Positions 13,926-23,242 of a stretch of 64,000 nucleotides of DNA are shown here, in pieces. The stretch's first letter is position 1. Each line of letters starts with the position of its first letter. The notes beneath the pieces were generated by a model. The model searched no databases. It was given only the letters and a program-made list of their open reading frames with translations, and was not told the DNA's origin. Source of the stretch: Variovorax sp. PMC12 (GTDB taxonomy: Bacteria > Pseudomonadota > Gammaproteobacteria > Burkholderiales > Burkholderiaceae_C); assembly GCF_003019815.1 (NCBI RefSeq), contig NZ_CP027773.1:186001-250000 (forward strand). Reading direction: 5' to 3'. A program made the translations under genes and the position numbers.

Positions 13926-16676
13926 TCAGCCCAGCCCGTTCAGGTAAGCCTGCACGGAGGACTCGGAGAGAAAGTGGTCGGGACCCGTGCTCCCCCCGGG
14001 CGGTGCGTACTTCGAGCCCTCGAGAGCCGGCGGGTCGTCGTCCAGACCGTCGCTGTCCTCGGGCCCGGCTGCATCGGAGTCGTCGTCACGCGTGCTGGTC
14101 GTCGGAACCTCGCTCCAGGCCCAGGCCTCCTCGCCCACGATCAGCACGGCCTCGTCGGGCGTGTCGAATTCGATACGGGGCAGCCGGCCGTCCTCGGGGA
14201 TGACGCCTTCGGCCCTGGTCTGCTGCTTCTCGTCGACGATCCGGTAGGGCAGGCCGGTCATGGCCATGTGCCCGAACACTTCGTCGCTGCCCAGCGGCGC
14301 GAAGCGCACGCTGTACCTGTCGTCGTGGCTCACGCCTTCCATTCGCTGGAGCTTGGCCATGTCCATCGGGCCGGCGTAGCTGTGGGTGCGCGCATGTTCA
14401 CGCCACAGGCCTTGGGTGCCATGCACGATGCCGGCGCGGTTCCACCTGGTGAAGCTGCCGCCGCCGCTGACCACGATCTCTTCCCGGGCGGTGATGCTGA
14501 TCCTGTCGGCCTCCTGCTTGATGTCGAGCCTGGCCAGCAGGTTGATGCTGTTCTGCAGGGCGACGATGTCGATGCCGGCGGTGGCGGCTGTCAGGCGGAT
14601 GGCCTTGTAGGCGAAGAGGCGCGCGGCTTCCCTGACGCTGACCAGGAAGCTCCTGCCCGCGCTGATGCTGGTGTGGCCGCCGCTGCTCAGTGCGTTGTGC
14701 GTGATGCTGGCGATGTGGGTGGCGCCGGCTGCGGTGCTCTGGATGCCGGCCGCGCTGGCGAGCACGAGGTGCGGCTCGCGGAGCTCGGGAAACGCGCCGT
14801 GTTCCGAGCCGCCCTTGATGGCGTCGTTCTGTTCCTTGAGAGCTTGCGTGACCACGTCCTGGTCGCCCGCTTCGTGCGCCTTGGCCTCCTGCGCGGTCCG
14901 GCTCTGGCGTTCGTGCAGGTCGCGCGCCGCTGTCAGGCGGGCGACGGTCTCCCCGAGGTCGGTGATGTGCGCTTGCGCATCGGGGCGCGCCTCGGTGGTG
15001 AGCAGCAGTCCCTTGGCGGCGCGAACCGACGCATGGCCGTCCGTGCGCAGTTCCGCGCCTTCGCCCCGGTCGTCCGCGCGGCCTTCCGTGCCGTCGATGC
15101 GCCCGATGTGGCCAAGGCTCAGGCTGCTGCAGAGGTGATCGCTCTTGAGTTGCGCCTGGATCTTGCCGGGGTGGTCGTCCAGTGCCAGGTGGTTGCCGCG
15201 CGCGCCACCTGCACGGCCCGAGCCGTCGTCGGCACGCAGTTCGCGGCTGCGGATGCCTGACAGATTCGCCTGGTCGGGCAGGCGCCATGCAGGCATGTTC
15301 GTGGCGTTGAACACGCGCCCGGTGACGATGGGGCAGTCGGGGTCGCCGTTCAGGAAATCGACGACGACCTCATGCCCGACGCGGGGTAACGCCGCCGTGC
15401 CGAAGGTGTCGCCCGCCCAGGACATCGACACGCGCACCCAGCAGCTGGAGTTCTCGTTGCGCGCGCCAAGGCGATCCCAGTGGAACTGCACCTTGATGCG
15501 GCCGTGCCGATCGGTCCACGTCTCTTCGTTCTTCGGGCCGACCACGATGGCTGTCTGCGGCCCCCGCGTGCGAGGCCTCGGCGTGACGCGCCGGGGCCGC
15601 CATGCATGGTCGGCAGGTTGCGCTTCGAAGGCAAAGCGCTGGACGGAACCTTCGCCGGCACCCGCGCCTTCGCTGGCCTGGATGTTTTCCTGCAGTTCGT
15701 ATTCGACGCTGGTCAGCAGGTACTTGCGGTTCTGGTCGTCCCTCGGGTGATTGGCGAGTTCGAAGACATGGCCCGGCGCCAGTTCGCGCCTGTTCGAGCG
15801 CCCGCTTGCGACGCAGCGTTCGCTCAGCTGCTCTTCGGTGCGAATGCGCGTGTGGATCTCGCCGTCGTCGTGCTGCGTATAGCCGCCGGGCCATTCGTAG
15901 CATTCGAAGTCGTCGTGCGTGTGCCCGGCTGGCGCTTGCCGCTGGCTCGAGAGATCGGCCGCGGGCTTGAGAAAGTCGTAGTCGTCGGTGAAGTGAAGGC
16001 CGGAGCGCACTTCTTCACCGGGCTTCCATTCGAAGATGCGCTCGCCCGGGTTGGCGCGGTTGCCGCCGGTCATGCCCGCCTTCTCCGACGGATGGAAGCG
16101 CACCGTCTCGCCGCCCGGCAGCGGGTCGTGCGAGGCTGCGATGTCGTCGGCGAACACCAGAACATGGCGCTGCGCCTCGTGCCTGAAGTAGTAGCAGATG
16201 CCTTCCAGTTCGCACAGGCGAGAGACATACGAGAAATCGCTCTCGTGGTACTGAACGCAGTAGTCCCGCACCCGGTATTCGCGGCTGAGCCTTTGCTCCA
16301 CCGGATAGCCGTAGCGGCCGAGCACTTCGGCGAGGATGTGGGGAACCGACTTGTCCTGGAAGATGCGGAAGTCGCTTCGAAGCGTTGCGAGCCACAGCCA
16401 CGGGCGCAGCCTCATGCGGTAGAAGCTCTGGCGGGCGTCCTCTGCGGCCAGCCCGAAGAACGCGGTGATGCCGCCCAGGTAGCGCGTGCCGCCGCTCTCG
16501 GTCTGCACCGCCACGGTGGAGGGCTTTCCGAGCAGCATCTTCGCGTCGATGCCGTTGCTGTTGCCGAGCAGGTCGACTTCGAAGTCGTAGAGCCGGCTCA
16601 ATGCCTCGCGCCCCGCCAGCCGGTGAAACTGGAGCGCCTCTCCCAACGGCGTTTGAATGGTGACCCGGCGCGTCAT
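13926..16676 (-). CDS. vgrG: Type VI secretion tip protein VgrG with acidic C-terminal extension
   Basis: 916 residues from ATG 16676. The gp27-like base (residues 1 to about 370) has the hallmark VEQRLSREYRVRDYCVQYHE and ICYYFRHEAQRHVLVFADD. The gp5-like OB fold follows (AIVVGPKNEETWTDRHGRIK, FHWDR, SSCWVRVSMSWAG, GHEVVVDFLNGDPDCPIVTG, VFNATNMPAW). Then a DUF2345 beta-helix spike (LLTTEARPDAQAHI through SITAREEIVVSGGGSF). The tail includes LPYRIVDEKQQTRAEGVIPE and a highly acidic segment before the C-terminus. As the spike tip it carries cargo across the target envelope. No T6SS sheath or baseplate genes are in the window, so this is an orphan vgrG island. Confidence 0.95.
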   Translation of the reverse strand: MTRRVTIQTPLGEALQFHRLAGREALSRLYDFEVDLLGNSNGIDAKMLLGKPSTVAVQTESGGTRYLGGITAFFGLAAEDARQSFYRMRLRPWLWLATLRSDFRIFQDKSVPHILAEVLGRYGYPVEQRLSREYRVRDYCVQYHESDFSYVSRLCELEGICYYFRHEAQRHVLVFADDIAASHDPLPGGETVRFHPSEKAGMTGGNRANPGERIFEWKPGEEVRSGLHFTDDYDFLKPAADLSSQRQAPAGHTHDDFECYEWPGGYTQHDDGEIHTRIRTEEQLSERCVASGRSNRRELAPGHVFELANHPRDDQNRKYLLTSVEYELQENIQASEGAGAGEGSVQRFAFEAQPADHAWRPRRVTPRPRTRGPQTAIVVGPKNEETWTDRHGRIKVQFHWDRLGARNENSSCWVRVSMSWAGDTFGTAALPRVGHEVVVDFLNGDPDCPIVTGRVFNATNMPAWRLPDQANLSGIRSRELRADDGSGRAGGARGNHLALDDHPGKIQAQLKSDHLCSSLSLGHIGRIDGTEGRADDRGEGAELRTDGHASVRAAKGLLLTTEARPDAQAHITDLGETVARLTAARDLHERQSRTAQEAKAHEAGDQDVVTQALKEQNDAIKGGSEHGAFPELREPHLVLASAAGIQSTAAGATHIASITHNALSSGGHTSISAGRSFLVSVREAARLFAYKAIRLTAATAGIDIVALQNSINLLARLDIKQEADRISITAREEIVVSGGGSFTRWNRAGIVHGTQGLWREHARTHSYAGPMDMAKLQRMEGVSHDDRYSVRFAPLGSDEVFGHMAMTGLPYRIVDEKQQTRAEGVIPEDGRLPRIEFDTPDEAVLIVGEEAWAWSEVPTTSTRDDDSDAAGPEDSDGLDDDPPALEGSKYAPPGGSTGPDHFLSESSVQAYLNGLG

Positions 16677-17145
16677 GGCAAAGCCGGGCCATCGAAGATG
16701 GACATTGGTGGTTCCTCCCTGATATCGCGGCCGCTTCAGTCGCAATCGGCCATTGGTTTTTGCGGAGTATGAAAGCGCTCGGGGTTTCCCCGGTGCCCGT
16801 TGCGAGATACGCCGCGGATTCGTGAATGAGTACACGTGCCTGTGTGCGCCTGCAAGCATTGGCAATCTGTGTGAGCCGAATGTGCGCGGGGCGGCAGGCT
16901 CGTCGCGTGCTCATGGTTTTCCCGAAGCTGGTGCATGCGCTCGTGCCGCATGCACCGCAATGTCGCTGGGCGCGCGCGAGGGGAACTATTTTTTAGTTCG
17001 CCCGTTGCGAAAAACGGTGCTTGGTGCGCGCGCACCGCACTCCTAGCATTCGCCTCGCTGCCTCACATGCCTTCGTCCGCATCGCAAGGCGGCACACAAG
17101 AGCCGAACGACTTCACCTCATCGCATCGAAGAAAAGGAATCCGAC
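16677..17145. other. Divergent intergenic region between vgrG and the NMT1-type ABC operon
   Basis: About 470 bases without a supported gene. It must hold the vgrG promoter and that of the operon starting at 17146. Visible elements: a perfect inverted repeat GAACTA-TTTTT-TAGTTC at 16983-16999, and a 14-base palindrome GGTGCGCGCGCACC at 17023-17036. A ribosome site AAGGAA lies before the ATG at 17146. Nothing else was recognised. Confidence 0.5.
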
Positions 17146-18177
17146 ATGGCCAACCTCCGCGACCCGGGTCGCCGCAGCCTTCTCAAGACGTCGCTCATCG
17201 CGAGCGGGCTCTCCGCCGGCGGACTGCTCTCGGTCGACGCCTTCGCGCAGGGCAAGGCGCGCATCAACATGCAGCTGGGCTGGATCGTCGGCGGCAACCA
17301 GATCGGCGAAGTGGTCGCCAAGCGCATGGGCTTCTACGAGCAGGAAGGCATCGACTTCGCGATCCAGCCCGGCGGCCCGAACATCGACGGCGTGGCCATC
17401 ATCGCCTCGGGCCGTTACGAGGTGGGGCAGGTGTCGTCGAGCCCGTCGATCATGCTGGCGGTGTCGCAGGGCCTGCCGATCAAGTGCTTCGCGGTGGGCG
17501 CGCAGAAGCACCCCTACACCTACTTCTCGCTCGCCAGGAACCCGGTGCGCAAGCCGGCCGACCTGATCGGCAAGCGCGTGGGCATACCTTCGACGGCGGC
17601 CATTCTTCTGCGCGCGCTGCTGGCCAAGAACAAGATCGCCGAGAAAGACGTCAAGGTGGTCTCCATCGGAGCCGACATGTCGCCGCTGCTCACCGGCCAG
17701 GTCGACGTGGTGACGGGCTGGCTCACCAACACCACCGCCATCAAGGTGCTGGGCCCCGACATCGCCTCGCTCACGCAGTGGGACGCGGGTGTGCGCCTCT
17801 ATGCGCTGCCTTACTACGCATCGACCAAGACGCTGGAGACGCAGCCCAAGGTCATCGAGGCCTTCCTGCGCGCCACCGCCAAGGGCTGGCACTACGTGCG
17901 CGCCAACCGCGATGCGTCGGTCGACATGCTGGTGAAGGAGTACCCGAACCTCAAGCGCGAGGACGAGCGCGTGGCGGTCGACGCGATGCTCGAATACGCC
18001 TTCGGCGGCCTCGCGCAGACGCAGGGCTGGGGCGCGATGGACCCGGCCGTGTGGCAGGAGCAGATCAACACCTACGCGGAGCTGGGCCAGTTCACCGCGC
18101 GCACGCCGAAGGTGGAAGACGTGATCTCGCTCGACGCGCTCAAGGCCACCGCCGCCGCGCGCGCCATGAAGGGCTGA
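17146..18177 (+). CDS. ABC transporter substrate-binding protein (NMT1/SsuA/TauA-like), Tat-exported
   Basis: 343 residues. The N-terminus has a twin-arginine signal (RRSLLKTSLIASGLSAGGLL) and probable cleavage after VDAFA. The mature protein is an NMT1-type type II binding protein: INMQLGWIVGGNQIGEVVAKRMGFYEQEGID, GVAIIASGRYEVGQVSSSPSIM, and a hinge region with GIPSTAAILLRALL. Such proteins bind sulfonates, nitrate-like anions, or aromatic and other carboxylates. It opens a cluster with its ATPase and permease and CoA-dependent catabolic genes, so a carboxylate ligand is more likely than a sulfonate. The ligand cannot be read from the sequence. Confidence 0.85.
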   Translation: MANLRDPGRRSLLKTSLIASGLSAGGLLSVDAFAQGKARINMQLGWIVGGNQIGEVVAKRMGFYEQEGIDFAIQPGGPNIDGVAIIASGRYEVGQVSSSPSIMLAVSQGLPIKCFAVGAQKHPYTYFSLARNPVRKPADLIGKRVGIPSTAAILLRALLAKNKIAEKDVKVVSIGADMSPLLTGQVDVVTGWLTNTTAIKVLGPDIASLTQWDAGVRLYALPYYASTKTLETQPKVIEAFLRATAKGWHYVRANRDASVDMLVKEYPNLKREDERVAVDAMLEYAFGGLAQTQGWGAMDPAVWQEQINTYAELGQFTARTPKVEDVISLDALKATAAARAMKG

Positions 18178-18183
18178 CGCGCC

Positions 18184-18966
18184 ATGGCCGCCGTTCTCAG
18201 TACACCGCCCGCCATCGCCTGCCGCGACATCGGCGTGCGCTTCTTCACCGAGCGCCGCGACGTCACCGCCATCAAGAGCCTGGACCTCGACGTGGCGCAG
18301 GGCGAGTTCCTCACGCTGCTGGGCCCCTCGGGCTGCGGCAAGTCGACCTTCCTGCGCGTGGTGGCCGACCTGCTGCAGCCGAGCAAGGGCCGCATCGAGG
18401 TGCTGTCTTCCACGCCGCAGGCCGCGCGCAAGAACCGCGACATCGGCTTCGTGTTCCAGGACGCGGCGCTGCTGCCCTGGCGCACCGCGCTGCAGAACGT
18501 GGAACTGCCGCTGCAGGTGGGCGGCGGCGCAAGCCGCAAGGGCCGCCGCTCGCCGCGGGAGCTGCTCGAGCTGGTGGGCCTGAAGGACCGCCTGAACGCC
18601 TTTCCGCACGAGATGTCGGGCGGCCAGCGGCAGCGCGTGTCGATTGCGCGCGCACTGGCCAGCGACCCCAAGATCCTGCTGATGGACGAGCCCTTCGGCG
18701 CGCTAGACGAGATCACGCGCGACAGGCTCAACGAAGAGATCCTGCGCGTGTGGCGCGAGACCGGCGTGACCATCCTCTTCGTCACCCACAGCATCCACGA
18801 AGCGGCCTTCCTCGGCCAGCGCGTGCTGATGCTGGCCGCCAACCCCGGCCGCGTGCGCGAGATCGTGCCGGTGGAGCTGCCCGCCGAACGCACGCTCGAA
18901 ATGCGCGAGACCCCCGAGTTCGTCCGACTCACGAGCCACCTGCGGCGCGTGCTGGAAACCTGCTGA
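18184..18966 (+). CDS. ABC transporter ATP-binding protein (SsuB/TauB-like)
   Basis: 260 residues. Walker A is LLGPSGCGKSTFLRVVADLL, Q-loop FVFQDAALLPWRTALQNV, signature MSGGQRQRVSIARAL, Walker B and D-loop ILLMDEPFGALD, switch His in LFVTHSIHEAAFLGQRV. These, with the PWRT motif in the Q-loop, are typical of the nitrate/sulfonate/taurine subfamily. Six bases after the binding protein and ten before the permease, so one importer. It hydrolyses ATP on the cytoplasmic face. Confidence 0.93.
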   Translation: MAAVLSTPPAIACRDIGVRFFTERRDVTAIKSLDLDVAQGEFLTLLGPSGCGKSTFLRVVADLLQPSKGRIEVLSSTPQAARKNRDIGFVFQDAALLPWRTALQNVELPLQVGGGASRKGRRSPRELLELVGLKDRLNAFPHEMSGGQRQRVSIARALASDPKILLMDEPFGALDEITRDRLNEEILRVWRETGVTILFVTHSIHEAAFLGQRVLMLAANPGRVREIVPVELPAERTLEMRETPEFVRLTSHLRRVLETC

Positions 18967-18976
18967 GGCCGAAGCC

Positions 18977-19840
18977 ATGAATACCCGTTCCATCGATACG
19001 ACCGTGCCCGGGGCGCCGGGCACCATCGGCGCGCCGCCCTCGGCCGATCCCGAATACCTGGCCTGGGCCGCCGCCCGGCAGAAGCGCATCTGGCGCCGCC
19101 GCATCCTGCCGGCGCTGGGCATCGTCGGGCTCATCGCCCTGTGGTGGCTGGTGATCGTCGCGTTCGGCGTCAAGCCTTTCATCGCGCCCACGCCGTGGGC
19201 CGTGCTGGAAACGCTGTACGCCAAGCGCGACGTGCTGCTCGACAACCTGCTGCCCACGGCCTTCGAGGCGGCAGGCGGCTTCGTGCTGGGCAACCTCGCG
19301 GCCATCGCCGTTGCAACGGTCTTCGTGCACAACAAGACGCTGCAGGACATCTTCTTTCCGGTGGTGCTGATGTTCAACGCCGTGCCGCTGGTGGCCAAGG
19401 CGCCGGTGCTGGTGCTCATCATGGGCAACGGCGTGGAGCCGAAGATCACCATCGCCGCGCTGGTGTGCTTCTTCCCCACGCTGGTGAACATGGTGCGCGG
19501 GCTGGAGTCGGTGAACCCGCAGGCGATGGAGCTGATGCGCGTGCTGTCGGCCAGCAAGACCGAGATCTTCTTTCGCCTGCGTTTGCTCAACGCGTTGCCC
19601 TACCTGTTCTCGGCCCTGCGCATCGCGGCGTCGATGTGCGTGATCGGAGCGGTGGTGGGCGAATGGGTGGGTGCCACGGTGGGCATCGGCGCCATGATTC
19701 TGCAGGCCACCTTCAACTTCGATTCGCCGCTGCTCTACGCCGCGATCGTGATGAGCGCAACGCTCTCGGGCCTGTTCTTCCTGCTCGTGACGCTGGCCGA
19801 ACGCTGGGTCATCCGCTGGCAGCCGGAGGCCGCGCCCTGA
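18977..19840 (+). CDS. ABC transporter permease (SsuC/TauC-like)
   Basis: 287 residues with about six membrane segments beginning at ILPALGIVGLIALWWLVIVAF. The coupling-helix EAA loop is visible as ELMRVLSASKTEIFFRLRLLNALPYLFSALRIAAS, fitting the BPD_transp_1 family. The first 45 residues are a cytoplasmic Pro/Ala-rich extension, common in this group. It completes the importer formed with the two preceding genes. Specificity is unknown. The following FAD gene begins after a 52-base gap with a clear AGGAG site, so transcription probably continues. Confidence 0.92.
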   Translation: MNTRSIDTTVPGAPGTIGAPPSADPEYLAWAAARQKRIWRRRILPALGIVGLIALWWLVIVAFGVKPFIAPTPWAVLETLYAKRDVLLDNLLPTAFEAAGGFVLGNLAAIAVATVFVHNKTLQDIFFPVVLMFNAVPLVAKAPVLVLIMGNGVEPKITIAALVCFFPTLVNMVRGLESVNPQAMELMRVLSASKTEIFFRLRLLNALPYLFSALRIAASMCVIGAVVGEWVGATVGIGAMILQATFNFDSPLLYAAIVMSATLSGLFFLLVTLAERWVIRWQPEAAP

Positions 19841-19892
19841 CCGTTCGGGCGCATTCCAAAAACACAACCATACATTTCAACAGGAGATTTCT

Positions 19893-21275
19893 ATGAGCCG
19901 TATTGGCGACTGGATGCAGGAGCCCGCGCACGACGTTCGCGTGGCAGCCGAATCGGACGTGGTGGTGGTCGGCGGCGGCCCCGCCGGGCAGGCCGCGGCT
20001 TTGGCCGCAGCGCGCAACGGTGCGAGCGTGACGCTGCTGGAGCGCTACAACCACCTGGGCGGCCTGGCCTCGGGCGGCATGGTGCTGGTGCTGGACGACA
20101 TGTGGGACAGCCACCAGCAGGAGATTTCGGTTCGCGGCATCTGCCTGGAAATGATCGAGCGCATGTCCGCGCTCGGGCTGGCCGAGTACCCGCGCCAGCA
20201 GGACTGGGGCACGCTGCCCGAATCGGTGCGCCGCTGGAAGCGCTGGGGCACCTACGACTTCCACAGCAAGGAGAAGCCGCACCCCATCTGCTTCGCCGCC
20301 GCCTTCGACCCCGATGCGTGGAAGCGCACGTCGCTGGAGATGGTGCTGCAGGCCGGCATCGACCTGCGGCTGCATTCGTGGTTCTCGCGCACGCTGGTGG
20401 AAGACGGCAAGGTCAGGGGTGTGGTCTGCGAAACCAAGGGCGGGCGCGAAGCCATCCTGGGCAAGGTGGTGATCGACACCACCGGCGACCTCGACGTGGC
20501 GGCATCGGCCGGCGCGCCGCACATCAGCGGCAGCTACATCGTGACGACGGTGTTCCGCCTCGGCGGCGTCGACACCGAGGAAGCCGAGCGCTTCGAGCGC
20601 GAGGAGCCCGCGGCCTGGCAGGCGCTGGACCGCGAGATCAAGCACATGCTCGGCGGCGCCTGGGAAGCATGGTGGCTCAAGACGCCGCTGCCGGGCGTGG
20701 TGTGGTGCAACTGCCCGCACATGCCGGGGCTCGACGGCCTGAAGGTGAGCGACCTGACGCGCGCCGAGGTGCAGGGCCGCGCCACCATCCACAAGGTGAT
20801 CGAGTTCGTGCGTGCCCATCTGCCGGGCTTCTCGAAGTGCGTGCTGATCGACATGGCACCGCAGACCGGCATCCGCCAGACCCGACTGCTCGAAGGCGCC
20901 TACGTGATGACCAAGGAAGACGTGGCCCAGCGCACGCGCTTCGAGGACAGCGTGGCGCGCGGGCGCGACTACTACTACCCCTACCGCACGCTGCTGCCGC
21001 GCAGCGTCGAGAACCTGCTGGTGGCCGGGCGCCACTACTCGGCCACCTCGGCGGCGCAGAAGATCTCGCGCGAGATTCCGCCCTGCATGGCCATGGGCGA
21101 GGCCACCGGCACCGCCGCGGCGCTGGCCCTGAACGCCGGCGTGACGGTGCGCGAGGTCGACATCGCGAAGCTGCAGAAGACGCTGCGCGCCCAGGGCGCC
21201 GACCCCGGCGACCAGAAGGGGCCGAACGCCGACGTGCCGGCCATCGCCCGTTCTTTCGCGAAGGAGGCCGCATGA
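19893..21275 (+). CDS. FAD-dependent oxidoreductase (FAD_oxidored / fumarate-reductase-flavoprotein-like)
   Basis: 460 residues. The dinucleotide-binding motif DVVVVGGGPAGQAAALAAAR with the Glu of LLERYNHLGGLASGG marks an FAD-dependent enzyme; the LGGxxSGG loop is characteristic of the FAD_oxidored family. A second FAD contact region is VIDTTGDLDVAASAGAPH, and near the C-terminus NLLVAGRHYSATSAAQKISR with PPCMAMGEATGTAAAL closes the flavin site. There is no export signal. The stop overlaps the start of the CoA transferase gene. A 7Fe ferredoxin encoded further down the cluster is a plausible electron partner. The substrate is not recognisable. Confidence 0.8.
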   Translation: MSRIGDWMQEPAHDVRVAAESDVVVVGGGPAGQAAALAAARNGASVTLLERYNHLGGLASGGMVLVLDDMWDSHQQEISVRGICLEMIERMSALGLAEYPRQQDWGTLPESVRRWKRWGTYDFHSKEKPHPICFAAAFDPDAWKRTSLEMVLQAGIDLRLHSWFSRTLVEDGKVRGVVCETKGGREAILGKVVIDTTGDLDVAASAGAPHISGSYIVTTVFRLGGVDTEEAERFEREEPAAWQALDREIKHMLGGAWEAWWLKTPLPGVVWCNCPHMPGLDGLKVSDLTRAEVQGRATIHKVIEFVRAHLPGFSKCVLIDMAPQTGIRQTRLLEGAYVMTKEDVAQRTRFEDSVARGRDYYYPYRTLLPRSVENLLVAGRHYSATSAAQKISREIPPCMAMGEATGTAAALALNAGVTVREVDIAKLQKTLRAQGADPGDQKGPNADVPAIARSFAKEAA

Positions 21276-22441
21276 CGACCGCTGCCGATGCACTGCCTCT
21301 GGACGGCATCCGCGTGATCGACTTCACGCAGGTCATGATGGGCCCGGTCTGCACGCAGATGCTGGCCGACCACGGCGCCGACGTGATCAAGGTCGAGCGC
21401 AAGGGCGCGGGTGACCTGAGCCGCTCGACCTTCGCGCCGGTGGCGGGTGAAGACAACCCGATCTTCTGCAGCCTCAACCGCAACAAGCGCAGCGTGGAAA
21501 TCGACCTGCGCGACGCGGCGCAGATGGAGCTGGTGAAGGCGCTGATCGCCGGCGCCGACGTGGTCACCAACAATTTCCGCGCCGGCGTGATGGAGCGGCT
21601 GGGCCTGGGCTACGAAGACTGCAAGCGGCTCAACCCGCGCATCATCTACGCGGTGGGCACCGGCTTCGGCGAGACCGGCCCCTACGCCCACAAGGGCGGC
21701 CAGGACGTGCTGGCCCAGGCGCTCACCGGCGTGATGGCGCGTCGCGCCGACGCCTCGGTGCCGGTGTCGATCTACCCGACTGCGCTGGCCGACTACACCG
21801 CCGGCATGCACATGGTGCAGGGCATCCTGCTGGCGCTGCTGCAGCGCGAGCGCACGGGCGAGGGGCAGAAGATCTCGGTGTCGCTCTACAACTCCATGCT
21901 GGCGATGCAGATGCAGGAGGCGGCCATGGTGATGATGGAAGACTCCGAGGTGAACTGGGCCGCCATGCCGCTGTCGGGCGTGTTCGACACGCAGACCGGG
22001 CCGCTGGTGCTGGTGGGCGCTTTCAAGGCCAACCCGCTGCGCGACATCTGCACCGCGCTGGGCATCGAAGACCTGTCGCTCGACGCGCGCTACGCCACGC
22101 TGTCGGCGCAGTTCGAGAACAAGGCGGCGCTGCATGCGATCTTCCACGAGCGCTTTGCGAGCAACACGCGCGAGCACTGGCTTGCGAAGCTCGAAGAGCA
22201 GGACCTGCTCTCAGCCCCGGTGCGCGAAATGCGCGAGGCGCTGGTCGATCCGCAGACGCTGCACAACGCGATGATCCTCGAGGGCGGCACGCCGTCGGGC
22301 CGTGCGCTGAAGTTCATTGCCAGCCCCATCCACATGTCGGGCGCCAGGGCCGGCCTGCGCCGCGCGCCGCCCAGGCTCGGTCAGCACACGGCCGAGGTGC
22401 TGGCCGAGGCCCGCGCGCTGATCGAGGAGGCCGATGCATGA
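21272..22441 (+). CDS. CaiB/BaiF-family (class III) CoA transferase
   Basis: 389 residues from ATG 21272, which overlaps the previous stop (ATGA). The N-terminal hallmark is LDGIRVIDFTQVMMGPVCTQMLADHGADVIKVE. Nucleotide-binding loop: NRNKRSVEIDLRD. The catalytic Asp of the family is expected in the segment TALADYTAGMHMVQGILLAL; D in LADYTAG matches. It should move CoA from a donor thioester to an imported carboxylate, activating it for the enoyl-CoA hydratase encoded next (its start again overlaps by four bases). The acid cannot be named from sequence. Confidence 0.92.
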   Translation: MTTAADALPLDGIRVIDFTQVMMGPVCTQMLADHGADVIKVERKGAGDLSRSTFAPVAGEDNPIFCSLNRNKRSVEIDLRDAAQMELVKALIAGADVVTNNFRAGVMERLGLGYEDCKRLNPRIIYAVGTGFGETGPYAHKGGQDVLAQALTGVMARRADASVPVSIYPTALADYTAGMHMVQGILLALLQRERTGEGQKISVSLYNSMLAMQMQEAAMVMMEDSEVNWAAMPLSGVFDTQTGPLVLVGAFKANPLRDICTALGIEDLSLDARYATLSAQFENKAALHAIFHERFASNTREHWLAKLEEQDLLSAPVREMREALVDPQTLHNAMILEGGTPSGRALKFIASPIHMSGARAGLRRAPPRLGQHTAEVLAEARALIEEADA

Positions 22442-23214
22442 GCGTGCTCTACGAAGTCATCGACCACGTCGCCACGGTCACCATCGACCGGCCGGATGTG
22501 CTCAACGCGGTTGACCTGCCGACCGAGGCCGAATTGCAGCGCATATGGAGCGACATCGAGTCGCGCAGCGACATCCGCGCCGTGGTGCTGACCGGCGCGG
22601 GCGAGCGTTCGTTCTGCGCCGGCGCCGACCTGAAGAACACCTCCAACCTCAAGGGCGTGGACTACTGGGCGGCGGCGCGGCCAGGCGGCTTCGGCGGCAT
22701 CGCGCTGCGCGAGACGCTCGACGTGCCGGTGATCGCGCGCGTCAACGGCCTCGCGCTGGGCGGCGGCTTCGAGATGGTGCTGGGCTGCGACATCGTCGTG
22801 GCCTGCGAGGAGGCCAGCTTCGGCCTGCCCGAGCCATTGGTCGGCCGGCTCCCGCTGGACGGCGGCATGCTGCTGCTGCAGCGCCAGATTCCCTACCGCC
22901 AGGCCATGGGCATGATGCTCACCGGCCAGCGGGTGAAGGCGCAGCGCGCGCTGGAAATGGGCCTGGTCAACGAGGTGGTGCCGCGCGCCGAGCTCGACAC
23001 GGCCGTCAACCGCTGGGTGCAGCAGATGCTGGCCTGCGCGCCGCTGTCGCTCAAGGCCATCAAGCAGGTGGTGCGCCGCACCGGCACGCTGGCGCCGGCC
23101 GAGGCGCACCGCATGCGGCTGCCGGCGCTGGTGGCGGCACTGCAGTCGCAGGATGCCGACGAGGGCGTGCTGGCCTTCCAGCAGAAGCGCAAGCCGCAGT
23201 GGCTGGGCCGCTAG
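22438..23214 (+). CDS. Enoyl-CoA hydratase/isomerase family protein
   Basis: 258 residues of the crotonase fold. The first oxyanion-hole segment is RSFCAGADLKNTSNLKG and the second is VNGLALGGGFEMVLGCDIVVAC with the conserved glycines. The Glu of EASFGLPEPLVGRLPLDGGM is in the position of one catalytic Glu. The second conserved Glu is less clear, so hydration, isomerisation or C-C cleavage are all possible. Four-base overlap with the CoA-transferase gene. It acts on the acyl-CoA made by that enzyme. Confidence 0.9.
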   Translation: MSVLYEVIDHVATVTIDRPDVLNAVDLPTEAELQRIWSDIESRSDIRAVVLTGAGERSFCAGADLKNTSNLKGVDYWAAARPGGFGGIALRETLDVPVIARVNGLALGGGFEMVLGCDIVVACEEASFGLPEPLVGRLPLDGGMLLLQRQIPYRQAMGMMLTGQRVKAQRALEMGLVNEVVPRAELDTAVNRWVQQMLACAPLSLKAIKQVVRRTGTLAPAEAHRMRLPALVAALQSQDADEGVLAFQQKRKPQWLGR

Positions 23215-23242
23215 GCCGGCCGCGTCAGCGAAGGTACGTGCC

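Noticed and set aside
17146..18966. Naming the importer as taurine or alkanesulfonate transporter (tauABC/ssuABC)
   Set aside because: No sulfonate monooxygenase or dioxygenase gene is near; the neighbours are CoA-dependent enzymes.
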